This document shows positions 1 to 7,636 of a DNA stretch of 64,000 nt, one piece after another. Origin of the DNA: Propionibacteriaceae bacterium. Lineage in GTDB: Bacteria > Actinomycetota > Actinomycetes > Propionibacteriales > Propionibacteriaceae. How positions within the stretch are numbered: the stretch's first letter is position 1; each line of letters opens with the position of its first letter. The position numbers were made by a program, and so were the translations under genes. The notes beneath the pieces were generated by a model. The model ran no database searches. It had not been told where the DNA came from and worked only from the letters and a program-made list of their open reading frames with translations. The stretch covers positions 1-64,000 of the forward strand of contig WQZD01000016.1 of assembly GCA_009780915.1 (NCBI GenBank), given 5' to 3'.

Positions 1-46
1 GCAGAGTGAGGAATGATTCCGTTGCAGGATGCGGTATTGTGTACGT

Positions 47-1300
47 ATGGAGTACCGTCCACGAGCGATCGACCGGTTGATCACCGACCATCTGACGGCC
101 ATGGGTGGCGTCTTGCTCGAAGGGCCGCGCGGCTGCGGTAAGACCGCCACAGGGCTACATCACGCGCGCAGTTCGGTCCGTTTCGACTCCTCGCCAGACA
201 TGGTGAGGTTGGTAGATCTCGACCCGATGGCCGTGTTGGCTGGGGACACCCCCCGTCTACTTGACGAGTGGCAGTTGGCGCCCGACATCTGGAACTACGC
301 CCGCCATGAAATCGACGACCGGCAGACCAAGGGCCAGTTCATCTTTTCCGGATCGGCCTCACCGCCACCAGATCGGGCGCGTCACTCAGGTGCGGGCCGG
401 ATCTCCCGATTACGCATGCGTACGATGTCACTGGCAGAGCGCGGCGCCTCTTCTGAACAGGTGTCACTGGAGAGCCTGCACCGAGGGCAGGACCGGATCG
501 TGGCGCACTCAGAACTGACATACGCCGCGTTGGCCGAACAGGCGGTCCGCGGGGGGTGGCCCGGTCTGCTGGACATGCCGACTACTCAGGCGGCACGATT
601 CAACGCGTCGTACGTACAGGACATCGCCCGAGCCGAGAATGCGATGCCAGCCGGTGTGGCGCATCACCCGGCCCGAATGGCCCGCCTGATAGGGGCGCTC
701 GCGCGAGCCACGTCCCAGAGTGCGACCTTGCGCACCCTGGCCATGGACGCCAGCGGAGCGGAACCGTGCATCACTGCGGAGACAACGCGAACGTACATGG
801 ACTCGCTGACGGGGATTTTCTGCCTGGAGGAGCTTCCCGCGTGGAGCGTCAAACTCAGGTCCCGGTCCAGATTGCGCACACCCTCGAAGATCCATCTGGC
901 AGACCCGGCGTTGGCTGTGGCCGCGCTTGGGGCGACACCCGAGCGTCTGGCCCATGATCCCGAGTTCTTCGGCCAGGTGTTTGAGTCAATGGTGGTTCAC
1001 GACCTACGGGCTTACGCCCAAGCGAACGATGGACGGCTCTACCACTATCGCGATAACACTGGACTGGAGGTCGACGCGATCATCGAGTACTCCTGGCGGG
1101 AATGGGCAGCGATTGAGGTCAAACTTGGTCACAAAGAGGTGGAGCTAGCAGAGCGGAACCTGCTCAGACTGCGCGACGAGCGGATTGACACCGAGGTCGT
1201 CGGCCAGCCGACATTCCTCGCCGTCATCACGGGGACCGAGTACGGCTACACCCTTCCCTCCGGAGTGCATGTCATCCCGTTAGCGACCCTCACAGTGTGA
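47..1300 (+). CDS. AAA-type ATPase with DUF4143 domain
   Basis: This is a P-loop ATPase of the AAA_14/DUF4143 family, whose cellular role is poorly defined. Counting from an upstream ATG at 29, a Walker A motif (GPRGCGKT) lies at residues 32-39 and an LLDEWQL segment typical of the family's Walker B follows at about residue 78. The C-terminal part (roughly residues 240-400) carries the DUF4143 region, including an EVDAIIEY...EVK stretch that resembles a PD-(D/E)XK-like nuclease fold. I chose the ATG at 47 because relatives typically begin MEYRPR; the ATG at 29 would add six residues. Neither start has a good ribosome site. The gene stands alone and converges on the fic gene downstream. Family assignment is fairly sure; function is not known. 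Confidence 0.8.
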   Translation: MEYRPRAIDRLITDHLTAMGGVLLEGPRGCGKTATGLHHARSSVRFDSSPDMVRLVDLDPMAVLAGDTPRLLDEWQLAPDIWNYARHEIDDRQTKGQFIFSGSASPPPDRARHSGAGRISRLRMRTMSLAERGASSEQVSLESLHRGQDRIVAHSELTYAALAEQAVRGGWPGLLDMPTTQAARFNASYVQDIARAENAMPAGVAHHPARMARLIGALARATSQSATLRTLAMDASGAEPCITAETTRTYMDSLTGIFCLEELPAWSVKLRSRSRLRTPSKIHLADPALAVAALGATPERLAHDPEFFGQVFESMVVHDLRAYAQANDGRLYHYRDNTGLEVDAIIEYSWREWAAIEVKLGHKEVELAERNLLRLRDERIDTEVVGQPTFLAVITGTEYGYTLPSGVHVIPLATLTV

Positions 1301-1313
1301 GCCAGCCCTACTG

Positions 1314-1330
1314 GGGCGCCATTTGCGCCC
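1314..1330 (+). terminator. weak hairpin after the ATPase gene
   Basis: GGGCGC at 1314-1319 pairs with GCGCCC at 1325-1330 across a five-base loop, starting 14 bases after the ATPase stop. There is no long T run. It may end transcription of the ATPase gene. Confidence 0.3.
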
Positions 1331-1349
1331 TCTCCGTCCGCCATATTTA

Positions 1350-1401
1350 CCAAAAGTTATGGCTACGGAAGTCCTCGATTGTCGGGAACCATAAGTTATG
1401 G
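1350..1401. repeat. two CCAWAAGTTATGG repeats
   Basis: CCAAAAGTTATGG at 1350-1362 and CCATAAGTTATGG at 1389-1401 are near-identical 13-mers 39 bp apart. The second is a perfect palindrome around a central G. They lie between the convergent ATPase and fic genes, so they are not in a usual promoter position. Their role is unknown. Confidence 0.4.
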
Positions 1402-1481
1402 AAATGCCCGCATGGACGCGCCCTTGCGGCGAGCCGTCGTTGCTCGCGGCCACCAGCCCTCGGATCTGCCGAGAACACGCG

Positions 1482-2678
1482 TCACACAGCGAATGGAAGC
1501 AGAGGGTCCTCGCCCTTGTGTTCAGGGATCGCCAGTTCCTTGGTTTTGATCTCGGCGATCAAGTCGGGGTACGGGTCGGTCAACGGCTGTCGGGCAGCCC
1601 GCAGCGTGGCGCGGTGTGCCGTCAAGACCGGGCCTGCGGTGTAGTAGCGGCCTTTCGTCTGCCCGTACGCCTGTAACAGACCGAGGTCGGTGAGGCGCGT
1701 CAAGTCCCGGGTGGCCTGACGCTCGTCGAGGTCGGCGTGGGACACGTACAGGGGTCTTGTCACCCGAAAGCCCACAACAGCGTCGAACAGGGCAGACCCG
1801 ACGCGCTCCGGGAGGCCGTGACTCTCGATGAGGTCGTCGATGAAAGTCCAGTGTTGGTTGGCTTCGGCGAAGCGTCGTCGCACAGTCTGAGCCTGCATGT
1901 GGTGCGCCCGCAGGTTGAACCTGATCCACATGCGGGTGTCTCGATCGGGGTGCCAGGCCCCAGCCCCGGTCACTGCCAGGACCGAGTAGTAGTCGTTGGT
2001 GTTGACGCCCAGCCACTCCTCGATACTGGAGAACTGCGGCTCAAGTCTGTGATCCATCGCCAACACCAGCGTCTGGAGAGCCCTGCCCATGCGTCCGTTT
2101 CCGTCACGGAAGGGGTGGATCATCACGAGGTTCAGATGCGCCATCGCGGCGTTGACAAGCGGGTGCGTCCCCGCAGTGGTGGACTGCCGGACGAGGGCGG
2201 CCATCAAGCTGGGAACAGCCCCCGCCTCCGGCGCTGTATAGACGACGCCGTGGTCGTCAGTCACGTAGATCGGACCGGTGCGATACTGGCCTGGGCGCTT
2301 ACTCAGGTCGTGTTCGAGCAACATGAAGTGCATGGACGTGAGGACGCTCTCCTCCAGCACGAACCCGCGATCGGCGCCCACGTTGATGACGTACGTCAGC
2401 ACACGTCGGTACCCCAGAATCTCAGCCCAGGTACGCGCATCAGCCGTGAGCGCCGGTCCGTCGTCCACGGCGGCCGCCGCGTCATCGTCGCTGACTGTGT
2501 ACCCCTCGATGCTGTTCGACCCCCGGATCGCCCGCGCCTGTGCCGACCGCCGCATCGTGCCCTGCCAGCGACGAGGCGCGCGCAGGACCTGCGACAGGGC
2601 GGCGCGCATCTCGTCGATCTCTCGGATCACCGCATCATCGTGCGCTCCCAAAGGGGGTGGCGAGAAGATGGCATCCAT
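1482..2678 (-). CDS. Fic domain protein adenylyltransferase
   Basis: Fic enzymes transfer AMP (or a related group) from a nucleotide to hydroxyl side chains of target proteins. The full catalytic motif HPFRDGNGRMGR is at residues 188-199, with the essential His188. An N-terminal SNSIEG segment at residues 54-59 fits the inhibitory (S/T)xxxE(G/N) helix motif, so this looks like a class II Fic that silences itself in cis. A winged-helix-like C-terminal region follows at about residues 290-370 (VTRPLYVSHADLDERQATRD). At 398 residues it matches other Fic/winged-helix proteins. The start ATG lies directly behind two palindromic repeats, which suggests tight repression or autoregulation. No antitoxin gene is next to it, consistent with intramolecular inhibition. 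Targets cannot be predicted. Confidence 0.9.
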   Translation of the reverse strand: MDAIFSPPPLGAHDDAVIREIDEMRAALSQVLRAPRRWQGTMRRSAQARAIRGSNSIEGYTVSDDDAAAAVDDGPALTADARTWAEILGYRRVLTYVINVGADRGFVLEESVLTSMHFMLLEHDLSKRPGQYRTGPIYVTDDHGVVYTAPEAGAVPSLMAALVRQSTTAGTHPLVNAAMAHLNLVMIHPFRDGNGRMGRALQTLVLAMDHRLEPQFSSIEEWLGVNTNDYYSVLAVTGAGAWHPDRDTRMWIRFNLRAHHMQAQTVRRRFAEANQHWTFIDDLIESHGLPERVGSALFDAVVGFRVTRPLYVSHADLDERQATRDLTRLTDLGLLQAYGQTKGRYYTAGPVLTAHRATLRAARQPLTDPYPDLIAEIKTKELAIPEHKGEDPLLPFAV

Positions 2679-2682
2679 GGCG

Positions 2683-2764
2683 TGTCCTTATGTCCTTATC
2701 ATTAGGACATAGACTACACGACCCCTGTCCTTATGTCCTCATCATTAGGACATAAGGACAGGGG
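2683..2764. promoter_or_regulatory. tandem palindromic operators upstream of fic
   Basis: Two copies of a palindrome built on ATGTCCT-N7-AGGACAT lie at 2690-2710 and 2733-2753. The outer copy is extended into a perfect 18-bp inverted repeat (2722-2739 and 2747-2764, left arm CCCCTGTCCTTATGTCCT) around a 7-base spacer. The copies are also direct repeats of about 28 bp. The inner one begins only a few bases before the fic start codon, so a bound repressor would cover the ribosome site and promoter. The outer hairpin could also act as a transcription stop. Confidence 0.6.
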
Positions 2765-2803
2765 TCGACGGGTAGTGCAGCGTCGACCACCCCAGGACGC
2801 CAC

Positions 2804-2831
2804 AAAGGGCCGCCCTGTCGGGCGACCCTTT
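2804..2831 (-). terminator. hairpin terminator of the secreted-protein gene
   Basis: AAAGGG and CGCCC on the left (2804-2815, one bulge at 2810) pair with GGGCG and CCCTTT on the right (2820-2831) around a TGTC loop. It lies 28 bases beyond the stop codon of the leftward gene ending at 2859. Confidence 0.6.
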
Positions 2832-2858
2832 GCGTATGTCTCACATCACAGTGGGCTC

Positions 2859-3995
2859 TCACGGCTGCGGGAACGTGTCGGCAGTCGTGGTCGTCCAGTA
2901 GGTCTCCAGGTCGACGCCCAGGCCAGGGTTGTTGGCCAGCACGTGATTCAGCCCGACTTCGAGCTGGTCGGCCCAGGAGTCGTAGATGTCCTGGTAGGTC
3001 GTGTCGAAGTGATAGTACGGCGGGAGGGTGTCCGCCCCGTACGCCGCGAGGAGGGCGTAGTAGTGAGCCAGGCCACCCTCGGCGGAGAGCAGTGCCTTGT
3101 CAGCGGCAGAGATCTGATCGGACAGAGGGCCGGTGTACAGGTCGTTCCACAGACGCACGTCGCCCAGGTACCGGTCGTACGACACGACGACCTCGGGGAG
3201 CTCGTACCCCGGATCGAGGTAGAAGATCCCGGGGTTGCCCTGCTGGGCATTGTAGCCGTCCTGCTGATCGGCGGTCAGGTCCTCGTAGCAGACCGGGCCA
3301 TGCGCGGCGAAGGTCTTGGGGGCGATGCCGCCCGTGACCCATCCCTTGCCAGGATTGGGCAGTCCACCCTTGGCGACCCACTCGTCGTACGCGGCATAGG
3401 TCTCATCGAAGTTGATGCACTCGCCCGGCTTCGCCAACGTCTGCCAGTCGACGTTCGTCGTCCTCACCACGCCGGTGTCGTCGATCCAGTAGACGATGAA
3501 CGAGACGTTGTACGCCAAGGTGTCCTCCACCTTGAGCTGCCAGTCGCTGATGAACACCATATTGATGTTCTTGTTGCCGACGACCTTGGGGATGTAGAAC
3601 ACATAGCAGTCGTCCGAAGTCAGTTGCTGCCCTGCTTGCACGGAGATGACGAAGTCCCGATAGACATTCGACTCTTTGGTGGTCAGGGTGAAGCTGTCGA
3701 AGGTGTCGAACACCGACGCCGAGACCTTGAGGTACCCATTGTCTTTCTGCTTGGAATCCCAGATGAAGTAGATGCCTGGGAAAGCGGCGCTGTGAGCGTT
3801 CGACGTGATCTTCACGCCCGACGCGTTCGTACGAGCGCTCGGGGTGTCGACGATGCTGGCGGCGACGGCTTTGTCGGTCGCGCCATTCCATACGATGTCA
3901 TTGGAGGGTCCGGACGCCGCGAAGGCGCCGACAGGCACGGAAAGTGCCAATGCGGCCGCGAAGGCCACAGCCATAATTGGTAGTTTACTCTTCAC
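2859..3995 (-). CDS. secreted protein of unknown function
   Basis: I do not recognise this family. The product has 378 residues and begins with a classical signal peptide (MKSKLPIMAVAFAAALALS..., probable cleavage after AFA-A at about residue 27). No sorting signal, C-terminal membrane helix or lipobox is seen, so it should be released. The mature part is rich in Tyr, Trp, Asp and Thr and looks like a beta-rich domain followed by a helical, Tyr-rich C-terminal third (LAHYYALLAAYGADTLPPYY). Two cysteines near the middle could form a disulphide. It has its own terminator downstream and lies near the pilus operon but is transcribed separately, so a cell-surface role is only inferred. Confidence 0.7.
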   Translation of the reverse strand: MKSKLPIMAVAFAAALALSVPVGAFAASGPSNDIVWNGATDKAVAASIVDTPSARTNASGVKITSNAHSAAFPGIYFIWDSKQKDNGYLKVSASVFDTFDSFTLTTKESNVYRDFVISVQAGQQLTSDDCYVFYIPKVVGNKNINMVFISDWQLKVEDTLAYNVSFIVYWIDDTGVVRTTNVDWQTLAKPGECINFDETYAAYDEWVAKGGLPNPGKGWVTGGIAPKTFAAHGPVCYEDLTADQQDGYNAQQGNPGIFYLDPGYELPEVVVSYDRYLGDVRLWNDLYTGPLSDQISAADKALLSAEGGLAHYYALLAAYGADTLPPYYHFDTTYQDIYDSWADQLEVGLNHVLANNPGLGVDLETYWTTTTADTFPQP

Positions 3996-4068
3996 TATAG
4001 TCTCCTCGTTCAGTAGTGAATATAGCTCGATGGTAGCGAACCGATGTCTCTATTGATACGGATATCAA

Positions 4069-4743
4069 CTATAAATTGTCCCGCTCATCGGGACGCTGGG
4101 AAAGTGTGCGGGGGTGACCCTGCTTTCCCACGCGGGCGAAGCGATTCTCGAGGGCGTCGAGGCCTCGTTTGCGAGCCTCCGGTGTGCGCCGCTCGGGGCT
4201 GGCGTACGGGATCCAGGTCAGGTTTTTCACACCGATCTTCCCGAAGGTCCCGCGCAGGAGGATGCGGGAGACGGCGCTGCCGTAGACGATCCTGTACATC
4301 AACGTCGGGGTGGACATCGTGGTGACGACGGTCACTCCCGTCAGCGCCGTGAGGTTGGTGAAGGGGCGCAGCCCGGCGCCTTGCTTGTACGCGACGCCCT
4401 TGGCGACCACTTTGTCCACGAAGCCCTTGGTGGCCGCCGGCATGGCCTCCCACCACACGGGGAAGACCATCACGAGATGGTCGGCGTCGAGCAGGCGCCG
4501 CTGGTAGTCGGCGGCTCGCGGATCGAGGGAGGGTGATCCCGTACGCCACGCGGCCAGGTCCTGCGCCGACATGACGGGGTCGAACCCGTCGGCGTGCAGG
4601 TCGACCATGTCGACCTCGTGCCCCCCTCTGCGCAGGCCGACCTGTGCGGCGTGCGCCAGCGCGGCGGTGTACGAGCGGTGGTGCGGGACGTCCTCCCACG
4701 AGTCGGCGCCGTACGGGTGGTCGATGACGAGCATCACCTTCAT
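4069..4743 (-). CDS. NAD(P)H-dependent oxidoreductase, flavodoxin-like fold
   Basis: The product resembles the NAD(P)H:quinone oxidoreductase/flavodoxin_2 family (MdaB/KefF-like), FMN- or FAD-dependent enzymes that reduce quinones or other electrophiles in the cytoplasm. It begins with a flavodoxin beta strand (MKVMLVIDHP) and carries the family segment VMVFPVWWEAMPAATKGFVD at about residues 92-111, where the flavin isoalloxazine usually sits. The length of 224 residues is normal. It is divergent from a MarR-type regulator, and a palindrome resembling a MarR operator lies just upstream of its start. The simplest reading is a detoxification enzyme induced when the regulator binds a phenolic, quinone or oxidant signal. 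The substrate is unknown. Confidence 0.85.
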   Translation of the reverse strand: MKVMLVIDHPYGADSWEDVPHHRSYTAALAHAAQVGLRRGGHEVDMVDLHADGFDPVMSAQDLAAWRTGSPSLDPRAADYQRRLLDADHLVMVFPVWWEAMPAATKGFVDKVVAKGVAYKQGAGLRPFTNLTALTGVTVVTTMSTPTLMYRIVYGSAVSRILLRGTFGKIGVKNLTWIPYASPERRTPEARKRGLDALENRFARVGKQGHPRTLSQRPDERDNL

Positions 4744-4759
4744 GATGTCCCCCTTGTCG

Positions 4760-4779
4760 ATAGTTGTATATGCAACTAT
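4760..4779. promoter_or_regulatory. palindromic operator, probable MarR box
   Basis: ATAGTTG at 4760-4766 and CAACTAT at 4773-4779 form an inverted repeat with a 6-base AT-rich centre, 17 bp ahead of the oxidoreductase start. MarR-family sites are commonly 16-20 bp palindromes of this kind. A weaker repeat, ACGAC-N6-GTCGT, follows at 4783-4798. Both lie between the divergent genes, so one regulator could control both. Confidence 0.6.
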
Positions 4780-4858
4780 TGTACGACTAGTTCGTCGTGA
4801 TGTCTCATTGGTCCGGGATAGTGCAGCTTCCTTGTTCTTGTCCTGGGAGTCGCGGTGC

Positions 4859-4864
4859 TAGACT
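4859..4864 (+). promoter_or_regulatory. -10 box of a probable leaderless marR transcript
   Basis: TAGACT ends six bases before the marR start codon, and there is no Shine-Dalgarno sequence in between. This spacing is what actinobacterial leaderless genes show, where transcription starts at the first base of the ATG. Confidence 0.45.
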
Positions 4865-4870
4865 CCCCCC

Positions 4871-5449
4871 ATGAGATTCACCGGCGCCTGGGAGCTGTGG
4901 TACAACGTCCGCAAGGCCGCCGCCATCCTCGAACGAGAGGCGGAGCACCTCGTCAAGAAGGAGTTGAATCTCAGTCTGGGGCAGTTCATGGTGTTGTCGG
5001 TCATCGACGCGTACCCCGGACGCCTCAACCAGACCGCCATCGCCGACCACCTCGGCCTGACCAAGGCCACGGTGTCCCGCCTGGTCGAGGCGGCGGCCGG
5101 CCAGGGGTGGATCCGGGTCGACGTCGACCCGCGTTCGCGTCGGGCCCGCCTAGTCACCCTCACACCCGCCGGCGCCGACCTCGTACGCCGGGGCGACGCC
5201 CTCCTCGAGGGATCACCCATGGCCGCCTTCGCCGACATCGACCCGGCCGCCACCCAGGCGACCACCGCCGTCCTGCGAGACTTCATCGCCGACACGCGCG
5301 GGTACGGCGGGCACGCCACCGTCGGTCTTCCCCCGGCGGGGTTTGTCCTTGCGTCGCCGGTCACGGGTGAGGAGCAGGACGAGGAGGAGCCACAGGGGGA
5401 TGCTGGCCAGAGCCACCACGAGCCAGATGGAGGGGGGCCACAGACGTGA
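4871..5449 (+). CDS. MarR family transcriptional regulator
   Basis: This is a winged-helix DNA-binding protein of the MarR family. The helix-turn-helix and wing occupy about residues 50-105 (TAIADHLGLTKATVSRLVEAA, then DPRSRRARLVTLT), and the N-terminal helices form the usual dimer interface. The recognisable domain ends near residue 145 (position about 5305). The remaining 47 residues are low-complexity and lie antisense to the 3' end of the sortase gene, so the biological stop may be a chance extension. No ribosome site precedes the ATG, but a -10 box does, which suggests a leaderless mRNA. Being divergent from the oxidoreductase and sharing palindromes with it, it probably represses that gene and itself. 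Confidence 0.85.
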   Translation: MRFTGAWELWYNVRKAAAILEREAEHLVKKELNLSLGQFMVLSVIDAYPGRLNQTAIADHLGLTKATVSRLVEAAAGQGWIRVDVDPRSRRARLVTLTPAGADLVRRGDALLEGSPMAAFADIDPAATQATTAVLRDFIADTRGYGGHATVGLPPAGFVLASPVTGEEQDEEEPQGDAGQSHHEPDGGGPQT

Positions 5450-6271
5450 CAGGTGAGAGAACTCGGGAATCCACGAGATCCCCGTCGACGTGGACTCGTC
5501 ACTGGTGTCGGGCTGCGCCTCGTCCACGATCTTTCCGATGAGGATGTCCCGGCCGTTGGTCGTGCGCGACGAACAGGTGGACAACAGCACGATGTGGTCG
5601 TCGGGAGTCACGGACACGGAGTCGCGGACGTGGACGGCCTCGCTCAGGATCGCGTCGAGGTAGGACCCCGCCTCGGACCCACCGTACCCCGAGAGCAGCA
5701 GGTCGTCATACGCGGAGGTGTGGACGAAGGCGAAGAACTCCAGCCCATGCAGATGCCTGGCGAAGTACAGGGACCCCGAGCGATGCGTGTCGAAGAAGTC
5801 GGGGTCCCCGAACAGCCCGATGTCGCCGAACATCTGGCCGCCAGCCATGTGGTGGCCGTACACGACGGTGGCGAAATCGGCGAAGTCGGGGGCGTTCCGG
5901 CTGTCGACGAAGATGGCCCCGGAGACGGAGTACGCCCCGGTCGCGTCGGTCTTCAAGTACCGGATGTTGTCCTCTCCCTGGACCACGGGGTAGTCGATCG
6001 ACGTGCCGTACACGCTCAGCCACGCGGTCACATCGGGATTGAGGGCCGACAAATCGTCCAGAGACGAGATCCCGTCACGGGTTTCCCCGTCAGCGACGGG
6101 CTTGTACGCCTGGTAGTGGACGGCCTCGGCCTGCTGGTCGATGCGCCCGGAGTCCCAGATCGCGTAGCCGCTGAACGCGAGAAGGACCATGACGACCAGG
6201 ATCACGACGAGGTCGACCGCACCGCTGATCGCGGCGATCACGGCACGGGCGAACCTGGCCTTGGCGGTCAT
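5213..6271 (-). CDS. class B-like sortase of the pilus operon
   Basis: Sortases cut cell-wall sorting signals and join pilins through isopeptide bonds or attach them to peptidoglycan, outside the membrane. The 352-residue product has an N-terminal membrane helix (about residues 12-38), the catalytic His in YGHHM at 138-142, the catalytic Cys233 in LLSTC, and Arg241 in NGRDILIG. The LSTC context and overall pattern fit class B. A second helix at about 282-302 is followed by a basic, low-complexity tail that runs antisense into the marR gene; the two reading frames overlap for 237 bases. It is the last gene of the pilus operon, 36 bases after pilin E, with a GAGGAGAAGG ribosome site. It is the obvious polymerase for the five pilins. 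Confidence 0.88.
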   Translation of the reverse strand: MTAKARFARAVIAAISGAVDLVVILVVMVLLAFSGYAIWDSGRIDQQAEAVHYQAYKPVADGETRDGISSLDDLSALNPDVTAWLSVYGTSIDYPVVQGEDNIRYLKTDATGAYSVSGAIFVDSRNAPDFADFATVVYGHHMAGGQMFGDIGLFGDPDFFDTHRSGSLYFARHLHGLEFFAFVHTSAYDDLLLSGYGGSEAGSYLDAILSEAVHVRDSVSVTPDDHIVLLSTCSSRTTNGRDILIGKIVDEAQPDTSDESTSTGISWIPEFSHLSRLWPPSIWLVVALASIPLWLLLVLLLTRDRRRKDKPRRGKTDGGVPAVPARVGDEVSQDGGGRLGGGRVDVGEGGHG

Positions 6272-6307
6272 CGGGTCATCCCTTCTCCTCGGCCCCCGGG
6301 ACAGCGT

Positions 6308-7636
6308 TCACCGTACCGCTCTACGCCGGGACCGTGCGAAACCCACGACGAGGACCACCGACGCCAGGACCACAAGCACGATCAGCCCGGCGAAGGGGGC
6401 GGTACGCGAATCCAGACCCGTCGCGGTGATCGCGTCGCGGACGAACGTGAAGTTCACCGCGTTCTCCCCTTCGCCGACACCCCCCCAGGTGTAGGGGTCA
6501 TCATCACTGTGCCGGAGGAGCTTCCCGTCCACGATCACATCGACGCTGGCCGCGTACCCAGACGACGGTTCTTGCTGCCACGCCAGGCATGAGGCCCCGA
6601 CAGGAAGGTCCACGAGTTGGATCTTCTGACCGTGTTTGAGCTTGACGGTCGTCGGCTCATAGGGCTTTGTGTCGCCGATGCTGAAGGCGAACACCTTGAC
6701 GTACGCGTAGCCGTTCCCCGTGTCGTCGACGCCGATGTCTGACGCGTCAGCGTTGTCCACCGGGTCGATCACTTTACCGTCCTCGACAACGTACCCACGG
6801 TAGTAGTCGGGCACATCCCAATGGAATGTCTCGAAACGGCAGTGCAGGGAGTACGTGAAGTACTGCTGCCTGTTCGCGAACGTCCCGCCGACGCTCGTGG
6901 ACACCGACAGGGTCGACTCATGCACCGGGTCGGGATCATGGGGATCGACGGCGCCGTTGGTGTGGACATAGTAGTTCGTGAACTCCATCGCTGGAGTGCA
7001 GGAGCCCCCACACCGTTCCTCTTGTGGAGTCGGATCCGTCTTCAGCCCGGCCCACGACTCATTCTCAGGCCACCCCTCGGCGGTCATCGAGTGCACGTAC
7101 AGGCCCCCGGTGCTGGAGTTGGCGACGTTCATGGTCAACGTGTAGTGGCTCGTGTCGCACTTCACCTTCTCATGGTCGGGGTCGCCCTCGATCACGGAGC
7201 CAGCGTCCGGCCGTTCAGAGATCGTGTAGACGTACGTCCCGGCATGGGGGAACGACACCCCGTCGAGGATGTCCCGCGTCTGACCCCACCACGACTTGTA
7301 GGGATAGTGAATCCCGTCCGGACCACAAGTGTAGATGCACCTCATCTGAGCGATGTCGAGGTCGACCGGCCCGAGGACCGGCATCTGGGACGTCGCCAGG
7401 TCGACGGGGAGGCCGTCCACACTGACCGGGGTCACATCGAACACGAAGCTCGCCTGCGGCGCATCGGTGAACGGGTCCATGATCAGACTCGCCTTGATGG
7501 TGACAGCCATCGACTCCTTCTCGTTGTCAGCCTGGAAGACGCCTTTCCGGTCCGTGTACGCCTGCGCGGGCTGCACGCCCGCGAGGGCGATGGCCCCGGA
7601 CAGGAGGATGGCCATGAGGGTTGCGACCTTTCTCAT
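6308..7636 (-). CDS. FctA-like pilin E
   Basis: This is a surface pilin-like protein of 442 residues. It has a signal peptide (MRKVATLMAILLSGAIALAG..., cleavage after AQA at about 26), then a domain resembling the streptococcal Spy0128/FctA pilin isopeptide-linkage domain (FVFDVTPVSVDG ... FPHAGTYVYTISERPDAG, about residues 60-160). A second beta domain starts near ESTLSVSTSVGG (about 240). At the C-terminus, an ITATG sorting motif at about 403 is followed by a hydrophobic stretch and an RSRRR basic tail. It belongs with pilins B and D by sequence but is more divergent, with extra cysteines (CIYTCG and ERCGGSC). Its ATG overlaps the stop of pilin D by four bases (ATGA), so translation is coupled. 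It may be a minor or basal subunit. Confidence 0.8.
   Translation of the reverse strand: MRKVATLMAILLSGAIALAGVQPAQAYTDRKGVFQADNEKESMAVTIKASLIMDPFTDAPQASFVFDVTPVSVDGLPVDLATSQMPVLGPVDLDIAQMRCIYTCGPDGIHYPYKSWWGQTRDILDGVSFPHAGTYVYTISERPDAGSVIEGDPDHEKVKCDTSHYTLTMNVANSSTGGLYVHSMTAEGWPENESWAGLKTDPTPQEERCGGSCTPAMEFTNYYVHTNGAVDPHDPDPVHESTLSVSTSVGGTFANRQQYFTYSLHCRFETFHWDVPDYYRGYVVEDGKVIDPVDNADASDIGVDDTGNGYAYVKVFAFSIGDTKPYEPTTVKLKHGQKIQLVDLPVGASCLAWQQEPSSGYAASVDVIVDGKLLRHSDDDPYTWGGVGEGENAVNFTFVRDAITATGLDSRTAPFAGLIVLVVLASVVLVVGFARSRRRAVR

Noticed and set aside
2733..3983. Long plus-strand frame opposite the secreted-protein gene
   Set aside because: It is Arg/Val/Gly-rich antisense coding typical of high-GC DNA. 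The minus-strand gene has a signal peptide and normal composition.
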